Source of the DNA: Rhodospirillaceae bacterium
GTDB taxonomy: Bacteria > Pseudomonadota > Alphaproteobacteria > GCA-2731375
Assembly: GCA_018701215.1 (NCBI GenBank)
Contig: JABIWH010000057.1
Coordinates: forward strand, 1 to 64,000
Reading direction: 5' to 3'
DNA length: 64,000 nucleotides
Shown here: in pieces, positions 9,512 to 18,297 of the stretch
Numbering within the stretch: position 1 is the first letter of the stretch
Layout of the letters: the number at the start of each line of letters is the position of its first letter
Notes under the pieces: model-generated
Databases searched by the model: none
Seen by the model: only the letters and a program-made list of their open reading frames with translations
What the model was told of the DNA's origin: nothing
Position numbers and translations under genes: made by a program

Positions 9512-10485
9512 GACACACCGACGCCAACGGTGCGGTCCAACAGACGCTCGAAATCGTCGGGACTGTCAAAGGCCAGGCTGACATCGATGACGGTGACCAT
9601 GGCGCGGGCGGCGCCCGGCAGGCGCACCGCGTCCTTGGCTGTGGTGAGCAGCCGGGCATCCAGACCTTGGGCCATTTCCAGCAGGCGCCAGATCTCATCC
9701 TCGCGAAAGGGATGATGATCGGCAAAGGCCTGTTGGCCCACCAGCTCCACGCCCAGTTCCCGCACGGTTTGGAAAAAGCGCTCGGGCCGGCCAATGCCGG
9801 CAAAGGCTACCGCCCGGCAACCGCGCAGCGCCAGGGCAGCATCATTGGGGATCAAACGCGCCGTCAAACACGGTCGGCCAAGGCTGGGCAGCGGTGCCGG
9901 TGCCTCGCCTGATTGCAGAACCACCACCCCATCGGCCCGCGCCAGGCCCAGGGCGGCGGTTTCGCGCAAGGGGCCCGCCGGATGCACCCGGCCATTGCCC
10001 AGGCCATAGGCGCCATCAATCACCAGCAGCGACAGGTCCTTGGCCAGACCCGGATTTTGGAAACCGTCATCCATGACGATGACCTGGGCGCCGGCGGCGA
10101 TGGCGGCACGGGCGCCGCCAACCCGGTCGCGGGCGATCCAGGCCGGCGCGGCGGCGGCCAACAACAGCGGTTCGTCGCCAACATCAACCGAGCCGTGCAG
10201 CGTCGGATCAACACGGATCGGTCCATGCAAACGGCCACCGTGACCGCGGCTCAAAAAATGTACTGCAAGGCCCCGCTGGGCCAGGGCGCGGCCAACGGCC
10301 AGGGCGGTGGGTGTCTTACCGGCACCGCCCGCCACCAGATTGCCGATGCAAATTACCGGTACCGAGGCCTGCCAAGGTTTGGCCATGGCCCAACGCAGGC
10401 GCCCCGCGGCGCCATACAGCCAGGCCAAGGGTTGCAAGGCCCGCGCCAGGAAACCATCGCGGCGCCAGAAATCAGGCGCCTGCAC
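9508..10485 (-). CDS. lpxK: tetraacyldisaccharide 4'-kinase
   Basis: LpxK phosphorylates the 4' position of the lipid A disaccharide at the inner membrane. The protein has an N-terminal membrane-associated helix, the Walker A motif GNLVAGGAGKTP, and downstream LSRGHGG and MDDGFQNP segments conserved in LpxK. I choose the GTG at 10485: AGGAG lies 7 bases upstream and the protein then starts (M)QAPDFWRRDG, the usual N-terminus, giving 325 residues. It overlaps the end of waaA by 14 bases and the following acyltransferase by 4. Confidence 0.96.
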   Translation of the reverse strand: MQAPDFWRRDGFLARALQPLAWLYGAAGRLRWAMAKPWQASVPVICIGNLVAGGAGKTPTALAVGRALAQRGLAVHFLSRGHGGRLHGPIRVDPTLHGSVDVGDEPLLLAAAAPAWIARDRVGGARAAIAAGAQVIVMDDGFQNPGLAKDLSLLVIDGAYGLGNGRVHPAGPLRETAALGLARADGVVVLQSGEAPAPLPSLGRPCLTARLIPNDAALALRGCRAVAFAGIGRPERFFQTVRELGVELVGQQAFADHHPFREDEIWRLLEMAQGLDARLLTTAKDAVRLPGAARAMVTVIDVSLAFDSPDDFERLLDRTVGVGVS

Positions 10486-11782
10486 AATTCGACTCCTGTT
10501 CGGATTTGATCCCCGGCGTTTGCCCGGGTAGCAAGGGGGCCAATTGCGCCAACACCGCACTGATCACATCCTGACCGTCATCGGCGGCCAGTTCGGCGGC
10601 GGCGGCGCGGCGTGCCGCCTCATCCCTGTCGGCCAATAGCAGGGCCACCTGATCGGCCAGGGCATCGCCGTCGGCAACCTGCGCGGCCCCGCCGGCCCGG
10701 ATCATGGCCGTCGCCTGCTCGGTGAAATTGAACATATGGGGGCCGAACAACAGGGCGGAATTCAGCCGGGCCGCCTCCAAGGGGTTTTGCCCGCCATGCT
10801 CCACTAAAGAGCCGCCGATAAAGACAATCGGCGCCAGGCGGTAATACAGTCCCATTTCGCCCATGCTGTCGCCGAGGTAGATATCCGTGCCGCCGCCGAT
10901 CGGTTGATCCAGGGCGCGCCGGGCGACGTTCAGGCCTTGCGCCTGCAACGCGCCCGCGATCTCGTCACCGCGCACCGCATGGCGCGGCACCAGGATCGTC
11001 AGCAGACCGGGAAATCGCGATGCCAGCCGCCGGTGCACCCCGGCCACCATGGCCTCTTCGCCTGGATGGGTGGACGCCGCCAGCCAGACGGGCCGCTGCC
11101 CGATAGCCATTTTCAACACATGCAGATCGCGTGGATCTGCGGCCAATGGCGGCGAGGCGGCCTTCAAATTGCCATGAAAGCTGACGAATTGCGCACCCAG
11201 GGTCGCCAAACGGCCGCCGTCGGGGGCGCTTTGCGCGATACAAAATTCAAACGCCTGCAACAACGGCCGGATCAAGAGCGGCAGCCGGCGCCAACGTTGG
11301 AAGGAACTTTCCGACATGCGGGCATTGATCAAGGCCATGGGTACGCCGCGCGCCCTGGTTTGATGGATCAGATTGGGCCACAATTCTGATTCCACCCACA
11401 GCGCCAGATCGGGCCGCCAATGATCAAGAAAACCTGCCACGCACGAGGGGATATCGACGGGCACGTATTGATGAATGGCGCGGGCCGGTAACCGGTCAGA
11501 CATGATCCGGGCCGAAGTGACGGTGCCGGACGTTAACAGGATGTGTAACCCGGTGTCCTGATGCAAAAGCCGCTCGACCAATGGCAGCACCGAAAGCATC
11601 TCTCCCACGGAAGCCCCATGAATCCAGATTAGCCGGCCCGCTGGCCTCTCCCGGCCCGATTTTCCCAGGCGTTCGCGAAAACGGACCGGGTCTTCCTTGC
11701 CTTGCGCCAGCCGGCGGCGCAGATGCCAGGTGATGACCGGGCTCAATACCGTCGTGATGCCACGATAAAGGGCGGTACTCAT
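10472..11782 (-). CDS. waaA: 3-deoxy-D-manno-octulosonic acid (Kdo) transferase
   Basis: WaaA transfers Kdo from CMP-Kdo to the lipid A precursor. The 436-residue GT30 protein has an N-terminal anchor helix, the WIHGASVGE motif with the catalytic glutamate, the acceptor-side NARMSESSF segment, and FIGGSLVEHGGQNPLEAA in the nucleotide-binding domain. Its start overlaps the DUF374 gene stop by 4 bases and its end overlaps lpxK by 14, so it is translated as part of one operon. Confidence 0.96.
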   Translation of the reverse strand: MSTALYRGITTVLSPVITWHLRRRLAQGKEDPVRFRERLGKSGRERPAGRLIWIHGASVGEMLSVLPLVERLLHQDTGLHILLTSGTVTSARIMSDRLPARAIHQYVPVDIPSCVAGFLDHWRPDLALWVESELWPNLIHQTRARGVPMALINARMSESSFQRWRRLPLLIRPLLQAFEFCIAQSAPDGGRLATLGAQFVSFHGNLKAASPPLAADPRDLHVLKMAIGQRPVWLAASTHPGEEAMVAGVHRRLASRFPGLLTILVPRHAVRGDEIAGALQAQGLNVARRALDQPIGGGTDIYLGDSMGEMGLYYRLAPIVFIGGSLVEHGGQNPLEAARLNSALLFGPHMFNFTEQATAMIRAGGAAQVADGDALADQVALLLADRDEAARRAAAAELAADDGQDVISAVLAQLAPLLPGQTPGIKSEQESNCAGA

Positions 11783-12525
11783 GACCCCGATCCGACCGTA
11801 CCCACGGTTTCCATCGTATCGGTGGTCCCGAGCAGGCGGTCGGCCTGTTCCGTCACCGCAAAAAGCGCCGCCTCGACCTGTTGCCGGGCCGCTTCCTGGG
11901 CCTCAGCATCGATCTTGCGCGCCACCGTGACCGGCTCGCCAATAACCATGGCGCCGCGTGAAAACGGCAGGGCCAGGCGAAATCGATCCCAACTGTTGAA
12001 GGTATGATGGCGTCTGGTGCAAATGGTGACCGGGACAATGGGCGCGCCGGACAGTCGGGCCAGGGCAATCACCCCTTCGCTCATCCGCATGGCCGGTCCA
12101 CGGGGACCGTCCGGGGTCAAGCCAATGGAATTGCCGGCCTTTAGGATATTCAGCATTTGCCGCATGGCCGCCGTGCCGCCCCTATCCCGGTCATGCCCTG
12201 GCCGATGGGTTGAGCCACGTACCATGATCATGCCGAACCGGCTCATGGCTCTGGCAATCAATTCACCGTCGCCATGGTGGGAGGCCAAAAGGTACAAAGG
12301 TTTTGGGCCGGGCCAACCAATCGGGACCATCATCACACGGCTGTGCCAGGTTATGGGGATGACGCCCTGGCCTGTCGCCAAAAGCTCAGGCAGCACATGC
12401 CCGCCCTGGACCTGCCATCTTGTTGTCCGAAAGACCAGGCGAACGTACTGCGCCGCCACGAAGCCGATTATGGTTCGGCCTAGATTGCTTCCGACAAAGC
12501 GCTTCCCCAGACCCACCGGGATCAA
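11779..12525 (-). CDS. DUF374 lysophospholipid acyltransferase-like protein
   Basis: This 248-residue protein belongs to the DUF374 group that sits beside waaA/msbA in alphaproteobacteria. It has a short N-terminal membrane segment and ITWHSRVMMVPI, with the His expected in the acyltransferase motif I region. It also has GLTPDGPRGPAMRMSEG, resembling the PlsC substrate-binding motif. The family is thought to act on lipid A or phospholipid, but its reaction is not established. Four-base overlaps join it to both neighbours. Confidence 0.85.
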   Translation of the reverse strand: MIPVGLGKRFVGSNLGRTIIGFVAAQYVRLVFRTTRWQVQGGHVLPELLATGQGVIPITWHSRVMMVPIGWPGPKPLYLLASHHGDGELIARAMSRFGMIMVRGSTHRPGHDRDRGGTAAMRQMLNILKAGNSIGLTPDGPRGPAMRMSEGVIALARLSGAPIVPVTICTRRHHTFNSWDRFRLALPFSRGAMVIGEPVTVARKIDAEAQEAARQQVEAALFAVTEQADRLLGTTDTMETVGTVGSGS

Positions 12526-14372
12526 CTCCCAAGCCGCGTGGAGACTTTATCTTCGGGAGTTTCGCCAGCCTCGTGTTCGGCAAATTGCAGCCGATATAGC
12601 CGGGCATAGGTGCCCCCCTGGGCCAACAAGGTGCCATGATCGCCGCTTTCCACCACCTTGCCGCCGTCCAGCACATAGATCCGGTCCGCCGCCATGACGG
12701 TGGAAAGGCGATGGGCAATGACCAAAGTGGTCCGCCCCGCCTTTAGGGCATCAAGGGCCGTCTGAACCTCGCGCTCAGCCTCGCTGTCCAGGGCCGAGGT
12801 GGCTTCATCCAACAGCAGGATCGGCGCATCTTTCAGCATGGCGCGGGCGATGGCGATACGCTGGCGCTGCCCGCCCGACAGACGCACGCCATTCTCACCC
12901 ACCATCGCGTCATAGCCCTGGGGCAGCGCGGTAATGAAGTCATGGGCCGCTGCCGCCCGCGCGGCGGCGGTGATCTCCGCTTCGCTGGCACCGGACCGGC
13001 CATAGGCGATGTTGGCGGCCACTGTATCGTCGAACAGGGTAATATCCTGGCTGACCAGGGCCGTGGCCGCGCGCAGGCTGGCAATGGTGACGTCCTGGAG
13101 GTCCTGGCCGTCGATCTGCACCCGGCCGCTGTCGGGATCGTAAAAGCGCGGCAGCAGGTTCATTAAAGTGGTCTTGCCCGAACCCGAGGGTCCGACCAGG
13201 GCCACGGTACTGCCTGGCGCGACCGCTATATCGATGCCGTGCAGGGCGGCCGTTTCACCGTCGTAAGAGAAATGCACATCCGTATAAGTAATCGCGCCCT
13301 GTTGCACCACCAGGGCGGTGGCGTCCGGCTTTTCGCTGATGCTTGGCGCCACGTCCAATATGGCGAAAATCCGTTGCGCCGCCGCCAGGCCCTCCTGCAG
13401 CGCCGTGTTCAGGCTGGCCAGGCCTTTCAGGGGTTGATAGGCCATCAACAAGGCAGCCAGGAATGACATGAACTCGCCCAGGGACAAAACCCCTTGCTGG
13501 GCCCGCCAACCGCCATAGAAGATCGCCATGGCCACGGCCACGCCGCCCAATGCCTCGGTCAACGGCGTCGCCGCCGAGCGGGTGCGGATGCCACGCATAA
13601 TTTCCTTCAGGCGGCGCTCGATGCGGGCCCTGATCCGCTCGGTCTCGCCATCCTCCATGCCATAGGCCTTGACCAGGCGGACGCCATCCAGGGTCTCGCT
13701 CAATTGACTGGCCAGCCTGCCGGTTTCCTCCTGCGTCGCGGTCGAGGCCTTGCGCATGCGTTTGCCCAGCTTGCGGATGGCGACGCCGACCAGAGGGAAT
13801 ATCAGCACCACGATCAGGGCCAGTTGCCAATCCTGTATGAACATCACCACGGCCAGGGCCACGGCCGTTAGGGCATCCTTGGCAATGCCGGTAATGGCCC
13901 GGCCCACCGCGTCACGCAGCAGGTTGGCATCGTACAGAAATGACGACAGCAATTGCCCGGAATGGACGCTGTGCAAATAGGCCAGATCGGCGCCGATCAG
14001 ATGGCGGTACATCTTGACCTGGGTCTCGGCGATGATGCGCTGGCCGACGCCGTGCATCAGAATGCTTTGCAGATAGGTCGCCCCGCCGCGCAGACAGGCG
14101 ACGGCGACCAATACCAGCGGCACCCAGATCAACATGTCTGGCACCTGTTCAACGAAGACCTTGTCGATGGCCGGTTCCAGCAACCAGGCGTTCAGGCCCG
14201 TGGTCGCGGCGACCAGGGCCATGAACACGGCGGCCCAGATCAAACGCCCGGCATGGGGGCGGACGTATTCACGCAGCAGCCGCAGCATTAGCCGATGGCT
14301 GAGTTGGGGCGCCGTCGCGCCGGCCTCTTGTGGCGTTCGATTGGCCGCGGTCAAGTCCGTACTCTCAAGCAA
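12522..14372 (-). CDS. msbA: MsbA-like lipid A ABC exporter (fused TMD-NBD)
   Basis: This half-transporter of about 616 residues has six membrane segments followed by an ATPase domain. It has Walker A GPSGSGKTT, signature LSGGQRQRIAIARA, Walker B ILLLDEATSALD and H-loop VIAHRLST. Given the neighbours it most likely flips lipid A-core across the inner membrane. The longest frame starts with TTG at 14372 without a good ribosome site. A TTG at 14354, preceded by GAGAG, or the internal Met before LRLLREYVRPH are alternatives, so the first 6-28 residues are uncertain. It heads the operon. Confidence 0.93.
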   Translation of the reverse strand: MLESTDLTAANRTPQEAGATAPQLSHRLMLRLLREYVRPHAGRLIWAAVFMALVAATTGLNAWLLEPAIDKVFVEQVPDMLIWVPLVLVAVACLRGGATYLQSILMHGVGQRIIAETQVKMYRHLIGADLAYLHSVHSGQLLSSFLYDANLLRDAVGRAITGIAKDALTAVALAVVMFIQDWQLALIVVLIFPLVGVAIRKLGKRMRKASTATQEETGRLASQLSETLDGVRLVKAYGMEDGETERIRARIERRLKEIMRGIRTRSAATPLTEALGGVAVAMAIFYGGWRAQQGVLSLGEFMSFLAALLMAYQPLKGLASLNTALQEGLAAAQRIFAILDVAPSISEKPDATALVVQQGAITYTDVHFSYDGETAALHGIDIAVAPGSTVALVGPSGSGKTTLMNLLPRFYDPDSGRVQIDGQDLQDVTIASLRAATALVSQDITLFDDTVAANIAYGRSGASEAEITAAARAAAAHDFITALPQGYDAMVGENGVRLSGGQRQRIAIARAMLKDAPILLLDEATSALDSEAEREVQTALDALKAGRTTLVIAHRLSTVMAADRIYVLDGGKVVESGDHGTLLAQGGTYARLYRLQFAEHEAGETPEDKVSTRLGS

Positions 14373-14387
14373 AACTTTAGGAGAGAT

Positions 14388-14531
14388 TCACCGCAATACC
14401 ATACCACGTCGGCTTTTCAAGCGTCCATGAAAGCCTCGAACCCGGCAAGCCCACTCCGCCGCCTGGATCGCCTGGGTGATATGGGCCTTGGCATCAAATT
14501 CCTCGGCCATCTTTTCGTCATTGGCAAGCAT
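14388..14531 (-). CDS. possible 47-residue small protein upstream of msbA
   Basis: A minus-strand frame with ATG at 14531 and TGA at 14388 encodes 47 residues beginning MLANDEKMAEEFDAKAHITQ, which looks helical and protein-like, with a basic C-terminus. The upstream sequence offers only a weak GACGAG as a ribosome site. It runs in the same direction as msbA and ends 15 bases before it. I recognise no family. It could be a leader gene, a decayed gene end or chance. Confidence 0.25.
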   Translation of the reverse strand: MLANDEKMAEEFDAKAHITQAIQAAEWACRVRGFHGRLKSRRGMVLR

Positions 14532-14540
14532 CTCGTCTGA

Positions 14541-14562
14541 TAGCGGTACAATAGCGGTACAT
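14541..14562. repeat. tandem pair of 11-base units
   Basis: Two adjacent copies of TAGCGGTACA followed by A or T occupy 14541-14551 and 14552-14562. They lie just upstream of the possible small reading frame and may be slippage products. Confidence 0.6.
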
Positions 14563-14784
14563 GGACGTCATGGCATTTCCCGCAATTTTTAGCGGATGCC
14601 GCGCACCAGGCATGCCTTGCATATAGGCAAAATCGTGCAGTTGTGATTCAAAAATGCTGCGCAACCATCAGGCGATGCCGAAGACGATACTGAAGACGAT
14701 CCTGGCGCAATCAAGAAGTGTCGTTGTTGTGTGATGTTAGTCACTTGATTAAGCGCAAAAAAGGCAAAACTTCATCATTCACGA

Positions 14785-14800
14785 AGAACGAAATCGTTCT
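14785..14800. promoter_or_regulatory. inverted repeat, possible operator of the tad-like operon
   Basis: AGAACGA, two A bases, then TCGTTCT form a perfect dyad with 7-base arms. It sits in AT-rich DNA 37 bases before the ATG of the TadG-like gene, where a repressor or activator would act. The arms could also form a very short hairpin. No family-specific operator is recognised. Confidence 0.35.
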
Positions 14801-14836
14801 CAATTCGTTAATAAATAGCCGTATAGAGTATTGTTG

Positions 14837-16225
14837 ATGATTAGTTGGCACAAGATATTAGAGTATCGGGTAATTGCGCGCGCGTGGGCAGTTATCCTTA
14901 CTTTCGTCACCGGTTTCTCGCGGGACCGCCGCGGCGCGGTGGCGATCTATGCCGCTTTCGCTGGCACCTTGGCGCTGTCGGGTGGTGTGCTGGCCCTGGA
15001 TATTGGCCGTGTCGTGGTGCTGCGTTCGCAAATGCAGAACGCCGCCGATGCCGCTGCGCTTTCAGGCGCGGCGCAGTTGGACGGCCAGTCGGATGCCATC
15101 ACGCGGGCCACCGCGGCGGCTTCCGGTGCGCTCTCAAACAGCTCCAATTTGTCCGATACCGCCGGAGCCTTTACGGTACAAAGCATCACATTTTATGACG
15201 GCACCGACCCAACGCCGGTGGTCACCGCCGTTGGTGGCGATGCGGTTTACGTGGAAATCACCCTGGCGCCAAGGACCATCAGCATATTCCTGGCCCCAAT
15301 CCTGCAAACAATTTCATCGGGCGCGGCCGTCGAACAATTCACCCTGGAGGCAACCGCGCAGGCGGGCATTTCAATTATCACCTGCGCCGCGCCGCCCTTC
15401 ATGGCCTGCAATCCATCCGAAGGCGGCGATGCGGCTGACGACCTGCTGGACGCAGACAACGCGGGCCGGCAATTGCTAACCAAGTCGGGACCCGGCGGCG
15501 GTTCCCTGGCCCCGGGTAATTTCGGCTTGCTGTGCCCCACGTCGGGTAACTGCGGTGCCGCCAACGTTTCCGACGCCTTGGCCAATGATCCGGGCCTCTG
15601 TTACACCTCCGAAGTAACCACCTCGCCCGGCGTGCAGACCCAACAGGCCCGCAACGGCATCAACGCGCGCATGGACGCGGGCAATAAGAACCCCAAGAAT
15701 CCGGCCCAGAATATCATGGATTATGGCCGCGATTCCGATATGTCGGGCAGCACCATTGTCGGCAATGGCGATTGGGATCCTGAAACCTACTGGACGACCA
15801 ACCATGCCGGCGAGACCGAGCCGACGGATTTGGTAGATTACACACGCTATCAGATCTATCTCTATGAATTGGGCGAGACCTTTTACCGCGACGAAAATAA
15901 GACCATCTATCCCATAACCGGTATAACCCTGCCGACCGGCTATAACACTGTTACCCCGGCGGCGGCCTCGATCCCGGCGGCCGGTGTGCCCACTCCGACG
16001 GCATCGAGCGATATTAAGCGCCGGGTTCTAAAAATCGCCGTGATGAATTGTACTGAGCTTGGCGTGCAGGGCAGCGGCACCTATCCCACCTATGGCCGCT
16101 ATGTCGAAGTCTTCCTGACCGAAGAGATGGAGAGCACCCAGGCGGCCACCTATACGGAAATTATCGGTCCCCTTTTGCAGCAGTATTCAGATGATGTGCA
16201 TGTCAATGTCCAGCTTGTCCAATAG
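14837..16225 (+). CDS. TadG-like pilus assembly/surface protein
   Basis: This 462-residue protein starts at ATG 14837 (two TTG codons just upstream are alternatives). Near residue 30 it has the TadE/TadG signature: RDRRGAVAIYAAFAG followed by a single hydrophobic segment ending in LDIGRVVVLRSQMQ. QNAADAAALSGA then follows, a sequence typical of the PF13400 Tad-like domain. The long C-terminal part is extracytoplasmic, Gly/Asn/Thr-rich and has scattered Cys. I see no clear von Willebrand MIDAS motif. In complete Tad systems TadG helps anchor the Flp pilus, but no tadABC, rcpA or flp gene lies in this window. Confidence 0.8.
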   Translation: MISWHKILEYRVIARAWAVILTFVTGFSRDRRGAVAIYAAFAGTLALSGGVLALDIGRVVVLRSQMQNAADAAALSGAAQLDGQSDAITRATAAASGALSNSSNLSDTAGAFTVQSITFYDGTDPTPVVTAVGGDAVYVEITLAPRTISIFLAPILQTISSGAAVEQFTLEATAQAGISIITCAAPPFMACNPSEGGDAADDLLDADNAGRQLLTKSGPGGGSLAPGNFGLLCPTSGNCGAANVSDALANDPGLCYTSEVTTSPGVQTQQARNGINARMDAGNKNPKNPAQNIMDYGRDSDMSGSTIVGNGDWDPETYWTTNHAGETEPTDLVDYTRYQIYLYELGETFYRDENKTIYPITGITLPTGYNTVTPAAASIPAAGVPTPTASSDIKRRVLKIAVMNCTELGVQGSGTYPTYGRYVEVFLTEEMESTQAATYTEIIGPLLQQYSDDVHVNVQLVQ

Positions 16226-16691
16226 AGTTTTTGGTGCCACCAAGGCCGCTCTCGTTTGCCGCCGCGCCGTGGCGGCGGTGGAGTTCGCGCTGCTGGCGCC
16301 GGTCCTGGCGCTGGTCATGGTCGGGATTTTTGATTTTGGCTACTACCTAAATCAATCCAACGATCTGGATAAAAGCCTGCGGGTCGGCGCCATGCTGGCG
16401 GCACGCTCCAGCCTGCCTCTATCCGGCAGCGTGGAGACAACGATTGACAATCTGGTGAAGACCGGAACCACCGATGGTTCCGGCAACTACATCGTTCCCG
16501 GTTGGTCCAACGGTTCGGCCTCTTTGTCGGTGACAACCACGACCTACAGTTCCGGCGGCACGGATTTCGAAGTCATCAAATTGGCGGCGAGCGTGCCCTA
16601 TGAAGCGTATTTCAGCGGTTTCCTGCAAAGCTATGGCTTCAACACGATTACCATGAGCGCGGCCCATGAACAGGCCTTTGTGGGGGATTGA
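16191..16691 (+). CDS. TadE-like pseudopilin family protein
   Basis: This protein of up to 166 residues has the TadE signature RRAVAAVEFALLAPVL in a single N-terminal hydrophobic segment, including the Glu at the prepilin-like position, and a Ser/Thr-rich exported domain. The start is ambiguous: in-frame ATG codons occur at 16191, 16194, 16200 and 16206, all inside the end of the previous gene, so it is translationally coupled. It is the middle gene of a three-gene set. Confidence 0.8.
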   Translation: MMCMSMSSLSNRVFGATKAALVCRRAVAAVEFALLAPVLALVMVGIFDFGYYLNQSNDLDKSLRVGAMLAARSSLPLSGSVETTIDNLVKTGTTDGSGNYIVPGWSNGSASLSVTTTTYSSGGTDFEVIKLAASVPYEAYFSGFLQSYGFNTITMSAAHEQAFVGD

Positions 16692-16694
16692 TCC

Positions 16695-17258
16695 ATGTGC
16701 GTAGACAAAATTATCAGATTGACCAAGGCTATTGCCTCATGGCGGCGCTGCCGCCGGGGCACGGCGGCCACCGAATTCGCCTTGGTTCTGCCGGCCTTGC
16801 TGCTTCTCACCCTGGGCGCCCTGGAAGTCGGCCTGATCATGTTCGACTTTCACAAGGTCAGCGAAGCCACACGGCGCGGCCTGCGCGCGGCGTTGATAGA
16901 AGATGCCATTATCGATCTGGCGGACCTGGATAGCACGCCGATCACCTGCACCGGGTCCGGCAGCGTATCGTGCAGCGGCGGTTCGGTGGACAATTCAGGC
17001 TCCTTTGACACAATAGTCGCGGCCATGCAGGAAATTTCGCCGCGCATTTCCGGCGACAATGTGATCGTAACCTACTCTGATAGCGGCCTGGATATCAGCG
17101 GCACCGGCGAGACCGTAACGCCGCTGGTGACGGTGGAAGTGTCCGGCCTGTCCTATGAGTTCGTGGCGATGACCTATATTCCCGGCCTGCCGGAACAATT
17201 GGACCTGCCCAGTTTTGACACCACCCGGCTGGCCCATACCACGGTGCCGGATTCCTAA
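16695..17258 (+). CDS. second TadE-like pseudopilin family protein
   Basis: This 187-residue protein has the signature RRGTAATEFALVLPALLLL, a single membrane helix, then an exported domain of about 130 residues with a CTGSGSVSCSGG segment that could form a disulfide. It begins 3 bases after the previous stop, so all three tad-like genes form one operon. In Tad systems TadE and a second minor pseudopilin (TadF) are processed by the TadV peptidase. TadV is not in the window, so processing would depend on genes elsewhere. Confidence 0.82.
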   Translation: MCVDKIIRLTKAIASWRRCRRGTAATEFALVLPALLLLTLGALEVGLIMFDFHKVSEATRRGLRAALIEDAIIDLADLDSTPITCTGSGSVSCSGGSVDNSGSFDTIVAAMQEISPRISGDNVIVTYSDSGLDISGTGETVTPLVTVEVSGLSYEFVAMTYIPGLPEQLDLPSFDTTRLAHTTVPDS

Positions 17259-17277
17259 GCCGGATTCCTAAGAAAGC

Positions 17278-18249
17278 CTAACCCAATAGGGCGCCGCCAA
17301 AGACCAGCCAGCCGAACCAAGTGTTGGAACGGAACTTGACTAGGCAATCCGCGGGATCATCGATATTGACCTTGCCGGCCTGCCAGGCCAGTTGCAACGC
17401 CGCCGCCGCCAGCCCGGCCAGGAATAGCGGCCCCAGTTCCGCCGCCCAGCCGGCCACTCCGAACAATATGATCGCCAGGCTGTAAAACAGCCACAGCATG
17501 GGTCGGGTGTTCGCGCCGAGTTTGCGGGCCGAGGATTTGATTCCGATCAGGGCGTCATCCACCTTGTCCTGGTGGGCATAAATTGTGTCATAGCCCAGGG
17601 TCCAGGCAATGCCGCCCAGATACAGCAATATGGGCGCCAGGCTCAACTCGCCGCGCACGGCGGCCCAGCCCAGCAGCGCGCCCCAGTTGAAGGCCAGGCC
17701 GAGAAAGACCTGCGGCCACCAAGTGATGCGCTTCATGAAGGGATAGATTACCACCGGGGCCAGGGACATCACGCCGACCCATAGGGCAAAGCTGTTGAAG
17801 CGCAGCAAGATATTCAGGCCGATCAGGGCCAGCAGCACCATGAAGGCGCCGGCCTGGCCGATACTGATCTCGCCGCTGGGGATGGGCCGGGTACGGGTGC
17901 GTTCCACCTGGCCGTCGAAATCCCGATCGGTGATATCGTTCCAGGCACAGCCCGCCCCGCGCATGACCAGGGCGCCAACGGCGAATGCCGCCAACAGCCA
18001 GCCACTGGGTAGACCATCGCTGATCCCCGAGCTGATCCCCGAACTCGCCCCCGAACTCGCCATGGCCAGGGACCACCAGCACGGCCACAGCAACAGCCAG
18101 GTGCCGATGGGCCGATCCAGCCGCGCCAGACGCAGATAGGGCCGCAGGCGCGCGGGCGCTTGCCGCGCAATCCAGCCTTGATCGGGAATATCGGTAAAGG
18201 AGCCCTTGTTTTCGGGGGATGATTCCACTGGTGTTTTTGGTGCCTGCAT
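17278..18249 (-). CDS. ubiA: 4-hydroxybenzoate polyprenyltransferase
   Basis: UbiA attaches the polyprenyl tail to 4-hydroxybenzoate in ubiquinone synthesis in the inner membrane. It shows the first Asp-rich motif (NDITDRDFDGQVERTRTRP), the second (DKVDDALIGIKSSARKLG) and about eight to nine membrane segments. I take ATG 18249 (323 residues); the longer frame to 18393 runs into the divergent rsmE. An SSGA/SSGI-type repeat loop, encoded by 12-base DNA repeats (18019-18066), sits between the first and second membrane segments and looks like an expansion absent from ordinary UbiA. Confidence 0.95.
   Translation of the reverse strand: MQAPKTPVESSPENKGSFTDIPDQGWIARQAPARLRPYLRLARLDRPIGTWLLLWPCWWSLAMASSGASSGISSGISDGLPSGWLLAAFAVGALVMRGAGCAWNDITDRDFDGQVERTRTRPIPSGEISIGQAGAFMVLLALIGLNILLRFNSFALWVGVMSLAPVVIYPFMKRITWWPQVFLGLAFNWGALLGWAAVRGELSLAPILLYLGGIAWTLGYDTIYAHQDKVDDALIGIKSSARKLGANTRPMLWLFYSLAIILFGVAGWAAELGPLFLAGLAAAALQLAWQAGKVNIDDPADCLVKFRSNTWFGWLVFGGALLG
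18019..18066. repeat. 12-base tandem repeats inside ubiA
   Basis: Two identical copies of GCTGATCCCCGA (18019-18030, 18031-18042) are followed by a diverged unit ACTCGCCCCCGA and part of a fourth. They stay in frame and encode a run of SSGx units in a loop of UbiA. Unit length divisible by three allows expansion without frameshift. Confidence 0.75.
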
Positions 18250-18297
18250 CGGGCTAAGATAACGCAGAATGGCGATACGTTTTGGATTTTTGAGGTC

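Larger units (their letters stand above)
14373..14836. other. 464-base gap between msbA and the tad-like genes
   Basis: This spacer between divergent transcription units becomes markedly AT-rich from about 14690 to 14836. It holds a small possible minus-strand reading frame (14388-14531), a pair of 11-base repeats (14541-14562) and a perfect 7-base-arm inverted repeat (14785-14800). It should contain promoters for both flanking operons, but I could not place convincing -35/-10 pairs. No RNA gene is recognised. Confidence 0.6.
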
